NCBI GenBank assembly: GCA_964651785.1 | Contig: CAZYWJ010000003.1 | Coordinates: 56,737-120,736 of the forward strand | DNA: 64,000 nucleotides | Reading direction: 5' to 3' | From: JAKVAV01 sp964651785 | GTDB lineage: Bacteria > Bacteroidota > Bacteroidia > Flavobacteriales_D > Cryomorphaceae | Shown here: one piece after another, positions 44,358 through 52,601 of the stretch | Numbering within the stretch: the first letter of the stretch is position 1 | How the letters are laid out: each line of letters opens with the position of its first letter | Program-made: the position numbers and the translations under genes | Notes under the pieces: model-generated | The model's input: the letters and a program-made list of their open reading frames with translations, nothing else | Databases searched by the model: none | Told to the model about the DNA's origin: nothing

Positions 44358-45647
44358 ATGAGTGATACCGCGAAGATCATCGTTGATGATAAAACGTATG
44401 AACTGCCTCTGATCCGAGGAACGGAAGACGAGGTAGCCATTGATATTTCTAAACTTAGAGCCTCTACGGGGGGACTCATTACCATTGACCCGGGATTTAA
44501 AAATACCGGCTCAACTATGTCAGCCGTGACATTTCTGGATGGTGAGAAAGGAATTTTGAGATACCGCGGTTATCCCATAGAGCAGTTGGCTGAAAAGTCA
44601 GATTTTCTTGAAGTAGCATATCTTCTGATCAACGGAGAGTTGCCTACCAAAGAGCAAATGGGACAGTTTTCAACCAACATAACAAAACACACGTTGATCC
44701 ACGAAGATATGAAGCGCTTCTACGAAGCATTTCCTTCAAATGCCCACCCGATGGGTATACTCTCTTCGATGGTTTCATCATTGAGTACGTTCTATCCGAA
44801 TTCTCAAAAGCCAAACAGATCTAAAGAAGACGTAGACTTAACGATCACCAGATTGATCGCTAAGATCCCCACCTTGGCTTCACTTTCATACAAGTCGAAT
44901 AAAGGTCAGCCCTACATCTATCCTGATAACAGTTTGAGCTATGTAGAAAACTTCCTTTACATGATGTTTGCCGTGCCGAGCGAAAAGTACGAGCTTGATC
45001 CTGTAGTGGTAGATGCCTTGAACAAGCTGCTCATTCTACATGCAGATCACGAACAAAACTGTAGCGCTAGTACGGTAAGAATTGTCGGTTCTTCGCAAGC
45101 GAGTCTTTATTCATCCATTTCTGCAGGAGTTTCGGCACTTTGGGGACCACTACACGGTGGTGCAAACCAAGCCGTAATTGAAATGCTGGAAATGATCATG
45201 GCCGATGGAGGTGATCTTCAAAAATGGATAGACAAGGCAAAGGATAAAGACAGCGGCTTCAGGCTAATGGGCTTCGGACACCGCGTATATAAAAACTTTG
45301 ACCCGAGAGCGAAGATCATTAAGAAAGCAGCTGACGACGTATTGGAAAAATTGGGAGTGAACGACAAGGCGCTCGAAATTGCCAAGAAGCTAGAAGAAGT
45401 AGCGCTTAAAGATGAGTATTTCGTGGAGCGAGGATTGTATCCGAATGTCGATTTCTATTCGGGAATCATCTACCGAGCGATCGGAATTCCTACCGAAATG
45501 TTTACCGTTCTCTTTGCGATAGGCCGCTTGCCCGGCTGGATCGCCCAATGGAAAGAGATGGTAGAGAATAAAGAGCCAATCGGAAGACCTCGACAAGTCT
45601 ATGTAGGCGCCACCAAACGCGACTATGTACCTATCGACAAGCGATAA
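44358..45647 (+). CDS. gltA: Citrate synthase
   Basis: The protein has 429 residues of the type II (hexameric, NADH-sensitive) length class. It condenses acetyl-CoA with oxaloacetate at the entry to the TCA cycle in the cytosol. Catalytic segments are visible: the histidine in GPLHGGANQAV, the histidine/arginine in MGFGHRVYKNFDPRAK and the aspartate in NVDFYSGI. It has its own promoter box and a terminator directly after it, so it is a single-gene unit. Confidence 0.96.
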   Translation: MSDTAKIIVDDKTYELPLIRGTEDEVAIDISKLRASTGGLITIDPGFKNTGSTMSAVTFLDGEKGILRYRGYPIEQLAEKSDFLEVAYLLINGELPTKEQMGQFSTNITKHTLIHEDMKRFYEAFPSNAHPMGILSSMVSSLSTFYPNSQKPNRSKEDVDLTITRLIAKIPTLASLSYKSNKGQPYIYPDNSLSYVENFLYMMFAVPSEKYELDPVVVDALNKLLILHADHEQNCSASTVRIVGSSQASLYSSISAGVSALWGPLHGGANQAVIEMLEMIMADGGDLQKWIDKAKDKDSGFRLMGFGHRVYKNFDPRAKIIKKAADDVLEKLGVNDKALEIAKKLEEVALKDEYFVERGLYPNVDFYSGIIYRAIGIPTEMFTVLFAIGRLPGWIAQWKEMVENKEPIGRPRQVYVGATKRDYVPIDKR

Positions 45648-45668
45648 GTATATGAACACCATATTGAG

Positions 45669-45700
45669 AAACCACTGAGAAATCGGTGGTTTTTCTTTTT
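45669..45700 (+). terminator. Terminator after gltA
   Basis: A 7-bp stem (45669-45675 with 45686-45692) followed by a T-rich run to 45700 lies 22 bases after the stop codon. Confidence 0.7.
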
Positions 45701-45709
45701 GCGGATTTG

Positions 45710-45740
45710 TTGTCCAATCAAAGGGGCACAAGTATATTTG
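45710..45740 (+). promoter_or_regulatory. Promoter of the universal stress protein gene
   Basis: TTG (45710-45712), a 20-base spacer and TATATTTG (45733-45740) form an exact Bacteroidota promoter, 27 bases before the ATG at 45767. Confidence 0.75.
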
Positions 45741-45766
45741 AAGAACACCTAGCTACTATCCTAATC

Positions 45767-46582
45767 ATGAAAAAAATACTAGTACCAACCGACTTTTCCG
45801 ATGGCGCATTCAACGCGCTGATTCATGCCATACAAGTTTCAAAAATCTTAGATAACCCGATCGAAATTGTTCATGCATATAGCATGCCCGCCACAGGTTC
45901 GAATGTAATGGTGGACATAACGGATGTAATGAAAAAGAACGCCGAAGAGGAATTGGAAAACTTGAAAAGACGGGTAGAAAAACTGGAGAGTTCCAAAGGA
46001 ATCACCATTCATTACGAAACGGCTTATGGCTCTGTAGTAGATGTTGTAAACCGCAGGGCTGACGAGAAGAATGTGAGCTTAGTAATAATGGGTACACAAG
46101 GTGCGAGCGGAATAACGGAGAAATGGCTCGGCAGCAATACGGCCGCCGCCGCGCGAAACGTAAATGTCCCGTTATTAGCTGTTCCTGTTGATCGCCCCTA
46201 TAAACCCATAGAAAGCATCCTCTTCTCAACTGATATGAAAGTGATGGATGATGCAGACTGCCTGGAGTTTGTGGCCAATCTGGCTCGGATTACCGAGGCG
46301 CACGTCAAATTTTTTCACGTGAGAAAACCCGATGAAGAAAAGGATGTTGAAGGGTACAAAAAGCAAGTCAGCAACTATTTCACGGATGTACATCCGACTT
46401 ATGCGTTTACCGAAAACCAAGACATCTCAGAAGGGATTGAAGAAACCATCAAAAAAGAAAAGCCTTCTTTGCTGGTGGTCGTTCGGCACGATTACGGTTT
46501 TTTTGAGAGCATTTGGCATAGCTCGGTAAGCCGAGAAATCATTAATAATGCTTCACTTCCGATATTAGTTCTGAACGACTAA
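45767..46582 (+). CDS. Tandem-domain universal stress protein
   Basis: The protein has 271 residues and two UspA domains in series. The first begins KKILVPTDFSDGAFNALIHA and contains the ATP-binding type loop MGTQGASGITEKWLGSNT. The second starts ESILFSTDMKVMDD and is more divergent, without a clear glycine-rich loop. Such proteins help under starvation and redox stress in the cytosol. The ATG at 45767 is chosen because it lies right at the first domain and 27 bases after the promoter; an upstream start would overlap the promoter. Confidence 0.9.
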   Translation: MKKILVPTDFSDGAFNALIHAIQVSKILDNPIEIVHAYSMPATGSNVMVDITDVMKKNAEEELENLKRRVEKLESSKGITIHYETAYGSVVDVVNRRADEKNVSLVIMGTQGASGITEKWLGSNTAAAARNVNVPLLAVPVDRPYKPIESILFSTDMKVMDDADCLEFVANLARITEAHVKFFHVRKPDEEKDVEGYKKQVSNYFTDVHPTYAFTENQDISEGIEETIKKEKPSLLVVVRHDYGFFESIWHSSVSREIINNASLPILVLND

Positions 46583-46609
46583 ATACCTTTTTATAAAAAG
46601 ACCTAAATA

Positions 46610-46640
46610 AAGAAAGGAGCCCGGCTAAGGCTCCTTTCTT
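46610..46640 (+). terminator. Terminator after the universal stress protein gene
   Basis: A perfect 12-bp stem (46610-46621 with 46629-46640) with a 7-base loop lies 28 bases after the stop. The T run is part of the stem, so its strength is moderate. Confidence 0.7.
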
Positions 46641-46850
46641 CGGTTAAACATTAAACAAACTAAACATTTAGGCTATTTGGATTTTCCTCGTTTATTCGCA
46701 ACAGAGGGAAATCAAAATCCAAACACAATAATAATGAAAAACGAAGGAAAGTAAAAGTCGAATTTGGCTTATCTTTTCTAATAGAATACCGTTGCGAACG
46801 GTACAATGATTCACAGCCTCTTGAGGAGAAATTAAAACTGGACTAACAGT

Positions 46851-46905
46851 TCGACTTACGTCGATCCGACTTTTCTGTTTCTGAGAGATACTTGAGAGCA
46901 AGCTC
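46851..46905. repeat. 55-bp exact repeat, left copy, abutting the gap
   Basis: All 55 bases are identical to 47006-47060. The copy ends exactly at the first N, inside the left arm of the large hairpin. This is best explained as two contig ends that overlap. Confidence 0.8.
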
Positions 46906-47005
46906 NNNNNNNNNNNNNNNNNNNNNNNNNNNNNNNNNNNNNNNNNNNNNNNNNNNNNNNNNNNNNNNNNNNNNNNNNNNNNNNNNNNNNNNNNNNNNNN
47001 NNNNN
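46906..47005. other. Assembly gap (100 N)
   Basis: Exactly 100 N, the placeholder length many scaffolders use for a gap of unknown size. The flanks carry the same 55 bases. Confidence 0.95.
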
Positions 47006-47060
47006 TCGACTTACGTCGATCCGACTTTTCTGTTTCTGAGAGATACTTGAGAGCAAGCTC
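47006..47060. repeat. 55-bp exact repeat, right copy, abutting the gap
   Basis: Begins at the first base after the N run and is identical over 55 bases to 46851-46905. The sequence continues through the complete hairpin. Confidence 0.8.
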
Positions 47061-47084
47061 TCGTATCTCTCAGAAACAGAAAAG
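47025..47084. other. 60-base hairpin with a 22-bp perfect stem
   Basis: Arms 47025-47046 and 47063-47084 pair without mismatch over 22 bp. Inside, after a two-base bulge, a further 6-bp pair (47049-47054 with 47057-47062) closes with a two-base loop. Its right arm shares its last three bases with the tRNA terminator. It could be a small structured RNA element, a transcript end or a REP-like unit. Confidence 0.7.
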
Positions 47085-47108
47085 GCCACTCTTTCGAGCG
47101 GCCTTTTT
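47082..47108 (-). terminator. Terminator of tRNA-His
   Basis: A 10-bp stem with one G-T pair (47082-47091 with 47096-47105) and a GAAA loop on the minus strand is followed by T4. It lies about 14 bases after the tRNA 3' end. It has T5 on the plus side as well. Confidence 0.7.
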
Positions 47109-47118
47109 CAAAACTTTG

Positions 47119-47193
47119 GGTGGAAGATGGGATTCGAACCCACGACCTCCTGAACCACAATCAGGCGTTCTAACCAACTGAACTACAACCACC
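47119..47193 (-). tRNA. tRNA-His (anticodon GTG)
   Basis: A 75-base cloverleaf on the minus strand. The D stem is GTTC/GAAC, the anticodon stem is CCTGA/TCAGG around TTGTGGT (anticodon GTG), and the T arm is GTGGG/CCCAT with TTCGAAT. The 5' extra G and discriminator C typical of tRNA-His are present. CCA is not encoded. Two positions of the acceptor stem (5-68 and 6-67) are T-T, which is unusual. Confidence 0.9.
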
Positions 47194-47209
47194 GTTTGTA
47201 ATAGGGCTG

Positions 47210-47217
47210 CAAAAATA
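47210..47217 (-). promoter_or_regulatory. Candidate -7 box of tRNA-His
   Basis: On the minus strand TATTTTTG matches TAnnTTTG, 17 bases before the tRNA 5' end. Confidence 0.5.
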
Positions 47218-47258
47218 ATGAAATTCCGCTTTCGCGAAAAACTTCATGTCAATTTATT

Positions 47259-48737
47259 CTATGGAAATCCCAAGCCGCCTATCGTTCTGACCTCTGAAAG
47301 GAGGATCTTTTCTTTAGCCAATAACTCGTAATACTTTACGCGTGATTCTATCAGCTTTGTTTCACGGGCATTGATTAAAAACAAACTGCTCTCCCCTATC
47401 CGGAATAATTCGCGTTCACCATTCAGAAGTATTTGATACAACTCGACGTTCTGTTGAAAGATATTAATTTGCTCGCGAAGATTTTCCAATTTCACCAAAC
47501 CCGCACTCAATTTAGCGTCAAGTTGGGCTCGCTTGTTTTCCACTTCCCGCTCCACCATGTCAATCTTCACTTTGGTCATTCCTACCTTACCACGTGCCTC
47601 TCTCAAAAAAATCGGAAAAGATACCTTAGCGCCGAAATTATAGTTGTTTTCAAAAAAAGTACTGTTCTGAAAAAACTCATCAGCAGGTGCGGGTAGAACA
47701 TTTTCCGTTAGAAAATTATACTTTAACTCTAACTTAGGTCTGAGGTATTCGGTGGCTAAACGTCGATCAATCGTCAAGGATTCGCGTTTAAACAACAACT
47801 TCAATATTTCGGGATGAGTAATATCGATGGACAATGGAACCATGACATTCTCCGCAGGCACATTTGCTGAATCTCGAGGTCTGATAAAAGGCGGAAGGAT
47901 TACCGGATTTCCATCCGGGCTCCAGATGTAGGCCGAAGCCACGTTAACTGCCTCGATATATTGGTTTTGCGCCTCCCGCAAATTGTAGAGCCTGGCCAAG
48001 ACCTGAGTATAAGCCTCAACTGTATCTATGGCGGGAACATCACCGAAGATAAAGCTCTCCCTGACACCTTCGTACCGAATATTGGCCAAATCCAATGCTT
48101 CCTCAGCTATTTCGATAGTTTGATTTGCCAAAGACCAGTTAAAATAAGCCACGGTCGCTTCGTAGTAAAGCTCATTTGATATTAATTGCCGTTGATTTTC
48201 TCCGGCTTCAATCCCGATTTGAGCTTGACGCAACGCAGCTCTGCGGTCATCCATCAGAAGGCCCGAACCCAATTGAGCCGAAATACCTGCATTGATCAAT
48301 CCATCCTGAGGCACGGTAGCTTCCGGGTTTAAAAATGCACCTTGATTATCTTCATAGCCTGCTTGAAGCGAAATCCCCATCCACGTGGGAATTTCGATTC
48401 CCGCCTGAAGAACATCATAATAATCGGTGTCTTTGAAATCTTTGGTTCGGTAGTTTCCATAAAGCAGCGGATCGAAACCTCCTCGCGACATACGTAATTG
48501 ATTTCGAGCCAGCTCAACTTCTAAATCGGCGATTTCGGCCACCGGATGATTCATTCGTACCCAATAGATGAACTCCTCATAATCCAGCACTGAATCGGTA
48601 AGCATGGTTAACATACTGTCAGGCGGTTCCACGTATTCATAATCCTCCATATCCACCTTCAAACTATCAGGTGTTTGGCCTTGAGCATGAAAAACCACCC
48701 CACAAAGCAAGATTATCCGGAAGACTCCCTTCCTCAT
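47259..48737 (-). CDS. TolC family outer-membrane efflux protein
   Basis: The protein has 492 residues with a signal peptide ending HAQGQ and two repeats of the OEP helical-barrel type. One repeat is at about residues 65-270 and the second at about 285-480, with the segments AEIADLEVELARNQLRMS and GAKVSFPIFLREARGKVGMTKVKIDMVE. It should form the outer-membrane channel of the tripartite exporter encoded directly upstream. The start overlaps the stop of the adaptor gene by 4 bases (ATGA). Confidence 0.9.
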   Translation of the reverse strand: MRKGVFRIILLCGVVFHAQGQTPDSLKVDMEDYEYVEPPDSMLTMLTDSVLDYEEFIYWVRMNHPVAEIADLEVELARNQLRMSRGGFDPLLYGNYRTKDFKDTDYYDVLQAGIEIPTWMGISLQAGYEDNQGAFLNPEATVPQDGLINAGISAQLGSGLLMDDRRAALRQAQIGIEAGENQRQLISNELYYEATVAYFNWSLANQTIEIAEEALDLANIRYEGVRESFIFGDVPAIDTVEAYTQVLARLYNLREAQNQYIEAVNVASAYIWSPDGNPVILPPFIRPRDSANVPAENVMVPLSIDITHPEILKLLFKRESLTIDRRLATEYLRPKLELKYNFLTENVLPAPADEFFQNSTFFENNYNFGAKVSFPIFLREARGKVGMTKVKIDMVEREVENKRAQLDAKLSAGLVKLENLREQINIFQQNVELYQILLNGERELFRIGESSLFLINARETKLIESRVKYYELLAKEKILLSEVRTIGGLGFP

Positions 48738-50098
48738 TTTTCTTCTTTAGAATTAGATCGCGAATTTTTGCCTTCCTCATTCATATAATAGTCAGGCGGG
48801 AATCCATTGAGCTGTCGCCACAGTTCATACCATAGCGGTACGTCTTTAAACAATAAAATACCGTCAGCACCCGTACCGGGGCGCAGATCGTCGGGCCACG
48901 GCACCTCTTCCTCATCCGGAGTTACCAGTATTCGATACTTTCCGTTTGGCGAGATGAAGTTATCAATGGCGAGAATTTCTCCTCCAAAGGTACCATTGCT
49001 TAATTGAGGCCAGCCCGAGAAGACGATGGCAGGCCATCCATCAAACATAAGCCTCACATCGTTGCCTATATTCAGAAGAGGAAAGTCTACCGGTTCGATA
49101 TACATCTCCACTGCAAAATCATAAGATGCGGGCATTATGCTGACAATTTCGGCTCCTTCTTTTATAGTTTCACCTAAACCTTTCGAAATGGTCTGAGTGA
49201 CATATCCCGCTTGGGGAGCGGTGATGAAATAATTGCTCTGCCGAACTTCATAGTTCGAGAGCTGATTTTCCATTTTCGCTACTTCGGCTTGCGTATCGTA
49301 AAAAGTGGAAAGTGCCGAATTCCTTTCTGATCTGGCCTTGCTTAATTTCTCAGCATATTCATTATCTATTGCATCCAATTCAATCCGAGCATTTATGAGC
49401 TCATTGCGCGAAGACAACAATTTGTTTTCCGCGCTGATCATTTTAGCCTGTGTTTCCTGAATTTTGAGGCGGCGACTTTCGAGGTCAGTGAGGGATTTAA
49501 GACCTTGCTCAAAAAGCTCTTCCATCCGCTGAAGCCGCTGTTGCGATATCTGAAAATCTACCTGAGCAGCTTGGTAATCGATGCTGTCTGAAGTAACCTT
49601 TAAGTCTGCCTGAATTAACTTATTCTGCGCTTGCTCCAACTTGTTTACCCGCGCTTTAGTCAATGCTTCAATTTGACTGGATAAAGCTTCTGCCTTTTCA
49701 GAATAATTGACGGCTGCACTTTCCTTACTCTCGATTTGTCTTTCGGTTCGCTCAATCAAGCGTGGATCAAAATAGCTATCTTTTACCTCGGAGATTCGAA
49801 TTATCGTATCACCGGGATTCACAAAATTGCCTTCTCTTACATACCACTTCTCAATTCTACCCGGAATGACGTTTTGTACGGTTTGTGGCCGTTGTTCAGG
49901 ATATAAGGTGGTCAATTTTCCGGGTGCTCTCACATTCTGTGTCCAAGGCAGAAAAAGGAAAGCAATAAACCCCAAGGAGATGTAGATGAAGATGCGAAGT
50001 TTCTTGATCGGCTTTCCCCTGTCCGAAACCGCCATAAGGCTGGAATAGCCGTCGCGGTATTTTGACTCATCTATTCTGTTATCTGATAAATTCAACAT
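48734..50098 (-). CDS. HlyD family periplasmic adaptor
   Basis: The protein has 454 residues from the ATG at 50098. It has one N-terminal membrane helix (about residues 36-54), then a lipoyl half-motif VQNVIPGRIEKWYVREGNFVNPGDTI and a long alpha-hairpin (about 120-290). The second lipoyl half is ITAPQAGYVTQTISKGLGETIKEG and a beta-barrel domain follows. It links the inner-membrane ABC exporter to TolC. Upstream in-frame starts (50134, 50119) would lengthen the overlap with the ABC gene to 56 bases. It belongs to the tetR-ABC-hlyD-tolC operon. Confidence 0.9.
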   Translation of the reverse strand: MLNLSDNRIDESKYRDGYSSLMAVSDRGKPIKKLRIFIYISLGFIAFLFLPWTQNVRAPGKLTTLYPEQRPQTVQNVIPGRIEKWYVREGNFVNPGDTIIRISEVKDSYFDPRLIERTERQIESKESAAVNYSEKAEALSSQIEALTKARVNKLEQAQNKLIQADLKVTSDSIDYQAAQVDFQISQQRLQRMEELFEQGLKSLTDLESRRLKIQETQAKMISAENKLLSSRNELINARIELDAIDNEYAEKLSKARSERNSALSTFYDTQAEVAKMENQLSNYEVRQSNYFITAPQAGYVTQTISKGLGETIKEGAEIVSIMPASYDFAVEMYIEPVDFPLLNIGNDVRLMFDGWPAIVFSGWPQLSNGTFGGEILAIDNFISPNGKYRILVTPDEEEVPWPDDLRPGTGADGILLFKDVPLWYELWRQLNGFPPDYYMNEEGKNSRSNSKEEK

Positions 50099-51800
50099 AC
50101 TCCGTTCTTTTAAATTCATCAAATTTTCCAACAAAACTTACCGTACCCCGGTCGATGAACATCAACCTTTCAGCTTTTTCTATGAATTCACTCTCATCAC
50201 TGACTGCAATCAAAGTCCACGGCTGCGAGAGTACGTAATGGTAAAATTTTTGTCTCTCGGAATTAGTCATAAAGTCGGTTTCCATTTCCATCAGTAGTAA
50301 CTTCGGACGAGATACCATACTCCTGGCCAAAATTATCTTCCTTGCCAATGAACGCGGTATTTTCACTCCTTCCGGAAACAGTAGTGTATCCAAACCTTCA
50401 TCAAGCATGTTGAGACTGCTGACGGCACTCACTGCATCAAGAGCTTCCATCACCATTTCATCAGTTACCCCGTGCTTTCCCAGTGTGATATTTTCGCGAA
50501 CCGAACCTTTAAAAATGGTCTCCTGCCATATATTATCGCCTATTTCCAATCGGAGGTCATCATGAGAAAGCGCCGAGAGAGGAATACCGTTGTAGGTTAT
50601 TCTGCCTTTGTAATCTTCATAAATACCCGTCAGTAACTGAAGAAGTGTGGTTTTTCCTGAGCCGGCTTTTCCGGCCAATGCCAGCTTTTCGCCCGATTTA
50701 ATTTCGAATGTAACTTTATCAATCACTGATAGCTCCGTTCCGGGATAGTGAAATTCTAAGTTTTCTACATTGACAGAAAATGCTTCACAGTTTTTTAAAC
50801 TGGCAGGATTTCTTGACTTATCCTCTTCTAAAGGCATATCAGTTAAAGCACCCAGTTTTTCCACGGAAGTCAGAACATCGTAAACCGATTCCAGACCCAC
50901 AATGAGTTTTTCTATCGAATTCATTATCAGAATAATGATAATTTCAGCCGCAACAAACTGCCCGAGACTGATCTGATTGTCTATCAGTAAAATACTCCCC
51001 ATGATCAAAAGGGCCCCGGTAGTAATCACCTTAAAGGCGATCATGGTTTTATACTGCGTAATCAAGATGCCGAAATGCTTCCTGCGAAAGTAGAGGTAAC
51101 CCATAATCAACTTATCCACCTTCAGAAGAGGAAGCTCCGTGATTCCCGCAAGTTTAAAGGTACCCATGGTTCGTGCTACCTCTTCAAGCCAGTGAGCTAC
51201 TTCGTATTTGTGCGTAGATTCTTTCAATGAAGTAACAATTCCCTGCGGACCCGTAAATCTGAACAGTAACCAGAGTAAGAAAATAACGATCAAAGAGAAG
51301 AATAGAAAGAACGGATGGTATACGGAAATAAGTATCAAGCCGAACATCACCTGTAGGGTAGCAGTTGGAAAATCAACTAATAATTTGGCCAATCCCTTTT
51401 GCAAATTAATGGTATCAAAAAATTGATTCATCATTTCAGGTGCATACCGGTTCTGAAAAGCCTCTACCTTAATTTTTGGTATTCGCACGGCTAACTCAAA
51501 AGATGACCTGGCAAAAATGCGTTGCTGGAGTTTCTCTGTCAAAGTCATTTGAGAAATCTGAATCAAGCCCGAAATGGTTAAACCTAATACAACTATGACG
51601 ATAAGAATAACCCAAGATGAGGTAACCCTTCCACCCATGATGAAATTCAGAATAGCCTGAATACCCAGTGGCAATGTGAGGACGATGATACCATTTACCA
51701 ATGCGTAAAAGAGAATCAAGTAAATGATCTTTCGTTCGCTGCGCAGAAGTCTACCGAGTCGCTTTACCGGTTTGCTGTAACTGTATTCTATTCCCGCCAT
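50079..51800 (-). CDS. ABC exporter (membrane plus ATPase) with degenerate ATPase motifs
   Basis: The protein has 573 residues: six membrane helices (about 1-320) and an ATP-binding domain. Walker A (AGKAGSGKTT, Lys383) and the Q-loop (WQETIFKGSVRENI) are intact. The signature LSGGQ is replaced by IPRSL. The Walker B Asp aligns with Glu505, the catalytic Glu with Met506 and the H-loop His with Asp535. No peptidase domain is fused. Such changes would cripple ATP turnover in a normal homodimer; no second ABC subunit is encoded here. It is flanked by its TetR regulator and by the HlyD adaptor, so it forms a type-I-like export complex. Related exporters with altered motifs may occur in other Bacteroidota. 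Confidence 0.85.
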   Translation of the reverse strand: MAGIEYSYSKPVKRLGRLLRSERKIIYLILFYALVNGIIVLTLPLGIQAILNFIMGGRVTSSWVILIVIVVLGLTISGLIQISQMTLTEKLQQRIFARSSFELAVRIPKIKVEAFQNRYAPEMMNQFFDTINLQKGLAKLLVDFPTATLQVMFGLILISVYHPFFLFFSLIVIFLLWLLFRFTGPQGIVTSLKESTHKYEVAHWLEEVARTMGTFKLAGITELPLLKVDKLIMGYLYFRRKHFGILITQYKTMIAFKVITTGALLIMGSILLIDNQISLGQFVAAEIIIILIMNSIEKLIVGLESVYDVLTSVEKLGALTDMPLEEDKSRNPASLKNCEAFSVNVENLEFHYPGTELSVIDKVTFEIKSGEKLALAGKAGSGKTTLLQLLTGIYEDYKGRITYNGIPLSALSHDDLRLEIGDNIWQETIFKGSVRENITLGKHGVTDEMVMEALDAVSAVSSLNMLDEGLDTLLFPEGVKIPRSLARKIILARSMVSRPKLLLMEMETDFMTNSERQKFYHYVLSQPWTLIAVSDESEFIEKAERLMFIDRGTVSFVGKFDEFKRTEYVEFIR

Positions 51801-52471
51801 TTATCTATCGAACTAAAGATTAGATTATTGTAAAAATTAAATCGCGTATTATCGTTCCCGTTTAAATCACAAATGGATGGTAGGTGTTCAGCGAAATAAA
51901 GTTGATCTAAATGCGATTCGATGAAAAGAGAAGCCAACGAATGCGCGTAAGGATATTTCGGAGCGAGTTGCAAAATCATCTGTGACATCCTCTCGCAAAG
52001 ATTCTTAAATTGAATGAATAAACCTTCTTTATTTTCATCATCTACAGATTTGGTGAGGTAGGACTTGGCGCCTTCAGCTATAATGACCCTCTTTAAACTG
52101 TTCAAATCAAATGGTGCATTTTTTACTTCATTCAAATCTCTGGTCACAATCCGAATAGCCGTTTCCAGCCTCTTTTTATTCGAATCGATATTAGCGGTAC
52201 CAAAAGCTAAATTGTACTCCAGCCATCCCCAGTACCAAGAGACATAATAATGCAGCAGTTTGTGCTTGTTTTCAAAATAGCGATAGACGGCGCTTTCGGT
52301 CGTCCCTACTTCGGCGGCCAACTTCTTGAAAGTGAACTTTTCCAACCCGAGTTCATCGATCATTACCAAACCTTTCTCCAAAATATCCTTTCCCAAATCA
52401 GAAGAATGTGGATCTTTCAAGAATATTTTGTCGCTTACGTCAATTCGGACATTTGTCAAAAAAGAAGGCAT
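51788..52471 (-). CDS. TetR/AcrR family regulator of the exporter operon
   Basis: The protein has 227 residues. The N-terminal helix-turn-helix (about 25-75) reads LEKFTFKKLAAEVGTTESAVYRYFENKHKLL, a full TetR signature. The C-terminal ligand part is all helical and unassigned. It is the first gene of the operon and overlaps the ABC gene by 13 bases. A 7-bp-arm palindrome straddling the likely promoter, 15-35 bases before its ATG, is probably its own operator, giving autoregulation of the whole exporter. Confidence 0.9.
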   Translation of the reverse strand: MPSFLTNVRIDVSDKIFLKDPHSSDLGKDILEKGLVMIDELGLEKFTFKKLAAEVGTTESAVYRYFENKHKLLHYYVSWYWGWLEYNLAFGTANIDSNKKRLETAIRIVTRDLNEVKNAPFDLNSLKRVIIAEGAKSYLTKSVDDENKEGLFIQFKNLCERMSQMILQLAPKYPYAHSLASLFIESHLDQLYFAEHLPSICDLNGNDNTRFNFYNNLIFSSIDKWRE

Positions 52472-52485
52472 AGAATACTTTTCAT

Positions 52486-52506
52486 TTTGCGAATATTACT
52501 CGCAAA
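52486..52506. promoter_or_regulatory. Palindromic operator of the TetR operon
   Basis: A 21-base inverted repeat with perfect 7-bp arms (52486-52492 with 52500-52506) overlaps the -7 box of the tetR promoter. A second, looser 6-bp repeat (52515-52520 with 52530-52535) lies further upstream. Confidence 0.6.
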
Positions 52507-52510
52507 GATA
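52503..52510 (-). promoter_or_regulatory. -7 box of the tetR-ABC-hlyD-tolC operon
   Basis: On the minus strand TATCTTTG matches TAnnTTTG, about 32 bases before the tetR ATG. Four of its bases fall within the palindrome. Confidence 0.55.
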
Positions 52511-52567
52511 ATGCCTAAACTATCATTTTGTTTAGATCACTCACAAACTTTTCCATTCTGATGAAAA

Positions 52568-52597
52568 TTGAGGGAACGATTTGAAGCTGTATTTTTG
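52568..52597 (+). promoter_or_regulatory. Promoter of copA
   Basis: TTG (52568-52570), 19 bases, TATTTTTG (52590-52597) form an exact Bacteroidota promoter. The copA ATG follows only 4 bases later, so transcription should start at or next to the start codon. Confidence 0.65.
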
Positions 52598-52601
52598 CAC
52601 C

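Larger units (their letters stand above)
46641..47118. other. Non-coding, hairpin-rich stretch with a scaffold gap
   Basis: About 478 bases, of which 100 are N. Left of the gap are several short inverted repeats (for example CCGTT/AACGG at about 46789-46801 and TCGAC/GTCGA at 46851-46864). Right of it are a very strong hairpin and the tRNA terminator. No protein gene was recognised. Confidence 0.5.

Noticed and set aside
46856..47089. Open frame on the minus strand running through the N gap
   Set aside because: It consists mainly of unknown bases and the two copies of the 55-bp repeat; it is an artefact of the gap.
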